Of a DNA stretch of 64,000 bases, positions 61,555 through 64,000 are shown one piece after another. Position 1 is the stretch's first letter, and every line of letters starts with the position of its first letter. The translations under genes were made by a program, and so were the position numbers. The notes beneath the pieces were generated by a model, which searched no databases, had not been told where the DNA came from, and saw nothing but the letters and a program-made list of their open reading frames with translations. The stretch is from CAWJPW01 sp963844845 (GTDB lineage: Bacteria; Acidobacteriota; Thermoanaerobaculia; Thermoanaerobaculales; Sulfomarinibacteraceae). Where the stretch lies: the NCBI GenBank assembly GCA_963844845.1, contig CAWJPW010000005.1, positions 62,001-126,000 of the forward strand, read 5' to 3'.

Positions 61555-61962
61555 TCACAGACCAGCAGGCCGGGGACCGTGCTGCACCCGCGTGATCGTG
61601 TGGATGCCGCCGCGGAGACGGTAGTCCAGGACGACCTCCATCCACTTCGGGCCGCAGCACGCGAGCAGGTCCTCGAGGATGCGGTTCACTGCGTGCTCCT
61701 GGTACACGCCCACGTTCCGGTAACTGAAGATATAGTACTTGAACGACTTGAGCTCGATGCAGTCGTCGGCGGGGACGTACCTCACGGTGAGTGTGCCGAA
61801 GTCCGGCAGCCCCGAGAAGGGGCACACAGTGGTGAACTCGTCGGTCACGATCTCCACTACCGCGTCCCGCCCTGCGTACTCGTATGGAAAGGTCTCCAGC
61901 TCCGCCGGCCGGATCGCCTCCACCCCGTCGAATGGATAGGTATGCCCCTCAGCCTCCACCAT
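61555..61962 (-). CDS. queF: NADPH-dependent preQ0 reductase QueF
   Basis: The 135-residue single-domain (YkvM-type) QueF reduces preQ0 to preQ1 in queuosine synthesis. The catalytic Cys47 (TVCPFSGLPDFG), Asp54, and the NADPH motif ELKSFKYYIFSYRN are present. No other queuosine gene is adjacent. ATG 61962 has a G-rich ribosome binding site. Confidence 0.95.
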   Translation of the reverse strand: MVEAEGHTYPFDGVEAIRPAELETFPYEYAGRDAVVEIVTDEFTTVCPFSGLPDFGTLTVRYVPADDCIELKSFKYYIFSYRNVGVYQEHAVNRILEDLLACCGPKWMEVVLDYRLRGGIHTITRVQHGPRPAGL

Positions 61963-62055
61963 GGTCCCCCCAGAGCCTCCCGCGACTTACCGCATGTGCA
62001 GGCGCCGACGCGGATGGTAGCAGATCGCCGGCCTCCAGGATGGTAGGATCTCTTC

Positions 62056-63054
62056 GTGGTTCCCACCCAGATCCGTGTCGCCGGCAAGGTTGCCGTCGCT
62101 GGCGTCCTGGTGCTGCTGCTGGGAACCGCCGGGTACATGGTCATCGAGCACGTGTCGTTCTTCGACGCCCTGTACATGACCACGATTACCGTAACGACCA
62201 TCGGCTTTGAGGAGGTGTTCCCTCTTTCGCCGGTGGGCCGGGTGTTCACCATCTTCATGGCCTTCGCCGGGGTGGCCGTGATCCTCATGGTCGCGTCGGA
62301 GATAGCGCGGGTAGTGCTGGAGGCCGATCTTCGCCGCGTCTTCGGCCTGCGCCGGGAGGGTTCCATGACAGATCGCCTGGAGGATCACATCATCGTCTGC
62401 GGTCACGGCCGCATGGGCCGGGCGGTGGTCGAGGCGCTGCGGGAACGCCGGGTTCCCTTCGTGGTGGTCGACTCGGATCCCGAGCGACTCACCCGCATCG
62501 AGGAGGAGGGCGTGCCCACGGTCCACGGCGACGCCACCCAGGAACGTACCCTCCTCAGCGCCAAGATCCTCACTGCCAAGACCGTCCTCGCCTGCCTGCG
62601 GGACGACGCTCACAACGTGTTCGCCATCCTGTTGGCCCGTCAGCTCAACCCGCAGATCACCATCATCGCGCGAGCAGTGGAGGACGAGTCCGAGGAGCGC
62701 CTCCGCCTGGCCGGCGCCCACAAGGTGATCAACCCCTATCGTCTGGGTGGCACGCGTCTCGCCTACACCGCCTTGAAGCCAACCGTCGTGGACTTCCTCG
62801 AAGCCTCGTTGCCGGGCACCTCCGAGGATCTCGAGCTGGCCGAGATGCTGGTGCAGCCAAGCTCCGAGCTGGCCGGAGACACCCTCGCCGGGGCGAACGT
62901 GCGCAAGCGCTTCGGAATCATCGTGGTTGCGCTCAAACGCGAGGGCCGGAGCCTGTTCAACCCCGAGCCCGACATCCGCATCGAGGCCGGTGACGTGTTG
63001 GTGGTTTTGGGACCGATCAACGCGCTGGAGCGCACCGAGCAGGCGCTGAAGTAG
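62056..63054 (+). CDS. TrkA-type potassium channel (Kch-like)
   Basis: The 332-residue protein has two membrane helices (about residues 10-32 and 62-85) around a pore loop. A TrkA-N (RCK) domain follows (about 110-230) with the GHGRMGRAVVEAL NAD-binding fold, and a TrkA-C domain (about 245-330). The selectivity filter reads TTIGFE (residues 47-52) rather than TVGYG, so the second glycine is a Glu. The start is GTG 62056 with AGGA upstream. It is a lone gene between minus-strand genes. Confidence 0.88.
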   Translation: MVPTQIRVAGKVAVAGVLVLLLGTAGYMVIEHVSFFDALYMTTITVTTIGFEEVFPLSPVGRVFTIFMAFAGVAVILMVASEIARVVLEADLRRVFGLRREGSMTDRLEDHIIVCGHGRMGRAVVEALRERRVPFVVVDSDPERLTRIEEEGVPTVHGDATQERTLLSAKILTAKTVLACLRDDAHNVFAILLARQLNPQITIIARAVEDESEERLRLAGAHKVINPYRLGGTRLAYTALKPTVVDFLEASLPGTSEDLELAEMLVQPSSELAGDTLAGANVRKRFGIIVVALKREGRSLFNPEPDIRIEAGDVLVVLGPINALERTEQALK

Positions 63055-63126
63055 CCGAGGGACCAACCAAGACGGCGGGGCACGAAGGCCGGTCGCCGTG
63101 CTGTTGCGCTCGGTCCGTCTCGTCCG

Positions 63127-63639
63127 TCACCCCTCGCTTTGGGGTCGAAAGGTGAGGCTGTGGCGATCCTTGACCACGCCCGGGAAGGGCAGCACCCGGT
63201 TGTGCATGACGACGTAGACACCGGCCTCGAGCAGCCGCGCCGCAAGGAGTGCCTCGGTGACATTCTGGAGGGCGTCGGAGTCGCGGAACTCGTAGGGGCG
63301 CATGGCCCCGGTGAGGATCACCGGAATCCTGCATGTCTCCCCGAGCTCGCCGTGCAGCAGCTCACCGGTCACCGACAGGGTGTCGGTGCCATGCAGGATG
63401 ACGATGGCGTCGGAGCTGGGCATGGCGTCGCGGACCGCTGCCAGGATGACCCCACGGTCGCCCGCGTCGAGGTCGAGGGAGTCCTTCCCCATGACGTCCA
63501 CGTGGCGAATGAAGAGATCGGGCAGGCGCAGGTTCAGGAGCAGTTCGTCGAGCACCGAGCGGATGTTGCGCAGCGACCCCTCGCGCTCGTCGTAGGTCTT
63601 GGCGATGGTCCCACCGGTGGTGAGGAAGGTGATCTTCAT
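63127..63639 (-). CDS. Single-domain asparaginase-like protein
   Basis: The 170-residue protein corresponds only to the N-terminal domain of type I/II L-asparaginases (usual length about 330). Active-site motifs are present: TTGGTIAKTYD (Thr11), HGTDTLSVTGELL (residues 83-95) and LTGAMRPYEFRDSDA. The C-terminal domain, which provides part of the oligomer, is missing, yet the frame ends normally with no frameshift visible. Short asparaginase-domain proteins exist in several phyla. Confidence 0.82.
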   Translation of the reverse strand: MKITFLTTGGTIAKTYDEREGSLRNIRSVLDELLLNLRLPDLFIRHVDVMGKDSLDLDAGDRGVILAAVRDAMPSSDAIVILHGTDTLSVTGELLHGELGETCRIPVILTGAMRPYEFRDSDALQNVTEALLAARLLEAGVYVVMHNRVLPFPGVVKDRHSLTFRPQSEG

Positions 63640-63659
63640 GGCGCCTCCGCGCCACGAAC

Positions 63660-63774
63660 TCTAGCCTGCATTTCTCACCAGGTCACGTCACGAGGGCGCC
63701 GAGTCACGAAAGGGCCGGCGATGGCTGGCAGATCGGCGCTCGCAGTAGGGAGCTGGTGAGAAATGCAGGCTAGA
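63660..63774. mobile_element. 115-bp element with 22-bp perfect terminal inverted repeats
   Basis: The left arm at 63660-63681 contains TAGCCTGCATTTCTCACCAG, and the right arm at 63753-63774 is its exact inverse. They enclose 71 bp without a gene. The ends contain CTAG. This is the structure of a small non-autonomous (MITE-like) element or of a strong stem-loop. Its right end supplies the TAG stop codon of the upstream kdsD. Confidence 0.55.
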
Positions 63775-64000
63775 ACAGACCGACACCCCAGAGATCGTGG
63801 AGGTGCACCACGCCGTCAACGCGGCCGTCGGCGTCCGTGACCATCAGCGAGGTGATCCGGCGCTCTTCCAGCAGGCGCAGGGCGGCGGTGGCGAGCTCGC
63901 CGGCGGGGATGCACGCGCCTCCGGAGTGCATGACCTCCCCCGCCGTGCGGTCCAGGGGATCCCGCTCACGCTCCATCAGGCGCCTCAGGTCGCCGTCGGT
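63770..64000 (-). CDS. kdsD: Arabinose-5-phosphate isomerase KdsD, C-terminal part
   Basis: The gene reaches beyond the right edge; about 76 C-terminal residues are visible. They form a CBS domain pair end: TDGDLRRLMERERDP followed by ALRLLEERRITSLMVTD and GVVHLHDLWG, the typical KdsD ending. KdsD makes arabinose-5-phosphate for Kdo synthesis. The stop codon TAG (63770-63772) is formed by the end of the inverted-repeat element, but the protein ends near the usual position. Confidence 0.85.
   Translation of the reverse strand, partial: TDGDLRRLMERERDPLDRTAGEVMHSGGACIPAGELATAALRLLEERRITSLMVTDADGRVDGVVHLHDLWGVGLF

Noticed and set aside
61963..62055. PreQ1 riboswitch upstream of queF
   Set aside because: The short divergent intergenic region shows no preQ1 aptamer-like stem with the A-rich tail.

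Overview
The window is GC-rich, densely packed bacterial chromosome from a Gram-negative (diderm) organism. It carries lipid A, Kdo and LPS-transport genes (lpxB, a kdsD 3' end, lptF/G, lptC/A, lptB), an rpoN-hpf-ptsN operon and site-2-protease, PrsW and RodZ-like envelope proteins. Gene content and several fused proteins suggest an Acidobacteriota-like lineage (perhaps Thermoanaerobaculia). That placement is inferred from gene content only and has not been tested by phylogeny. No phage, insertion-sequence transposase, plasmid or CRISPR genes are visible; the window is core chromosome with some unusual gene architectures.

Layout. (1) 1-8.6 kb: a tightly overlapping plus-strand chemosensory operon (CheW-like, small protein, methyl-accepting protein, CheA-REC, CheB, REC-GAF-GGDEF, CheR-TPR). 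Its content matches the Wsp type of system, which feeds cyclic-di-GMP rather than flagella. (2) 8.6-15.4 kb: a DEDD nuclease, a CDF metal transporter, a site-2 protease, scpA-scpB, a hotdog thioesterase and a serine hydrolase. (3) 15.4-20.4 kb: an 818-residue fused LptF-LptG permease and parB-parA. Here lie a DnaA-box-like cluster next to an AT-rich block, and two copies of a 16-bp perfect palindrome that may be a divergent parS. (4) 20.4-33.9 kb: miaB, a cupin, a regulatory PTS (ptsI, ptsH, a mannose-type IIA, rapZ, hprK, ptsN), hpf, rpoN, lptB, an LptC-LptA fusion and accA. All are on the minus strand with overlapping stops and starts. (5) 33.9-48.7 kb, minus strand: apgM, PP2C phosphatase, DnaJ-TPR, two paralogous helical-repeat proteins around a RodZ-like gene, PrsW, ribF, rimO, lpxB, HIT, HU/IHF, rpsA and cmk. 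(6) 48.7-56.5 kb: a lytic transglycosylase, a eukaryote-type UDP-sugar pyrophosphorylase, an 840-bp hairpin-dense non-coding region, an OPT transporter and a giant glycosyltransferase fusion. (7) 56.6-64 kb: tRNA-Gly and tRNA-Cys each with its own promoter, a second S1-repeat protein, pyrC-pyrB-pyrR with a leader terminator, queF, a TrkA-type potassium channel, a one-domain asparaginase, a 115-bp inverted-repeat element, and the 3' end of kdsD.

How the genes work together. The LPS-export inner-membrane machine appears compressed into three polypeptides (LptFG, LptCA, LptB). The PTS genes contain EI, HPr with both His15 and Ser46, HPr kinase and two IIA proteins but no IIB or IIC here, so they look regulatory and are linked to sigma-54 and ribosome hibernation. 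The ParAB genes, the candidate ParB sites and the DnaA-box cluster suggest a chromosome-segregation locus and possibly the origin. One caution: genes converge near 15.35 kb, which is the opposite of what is usual at an origin.
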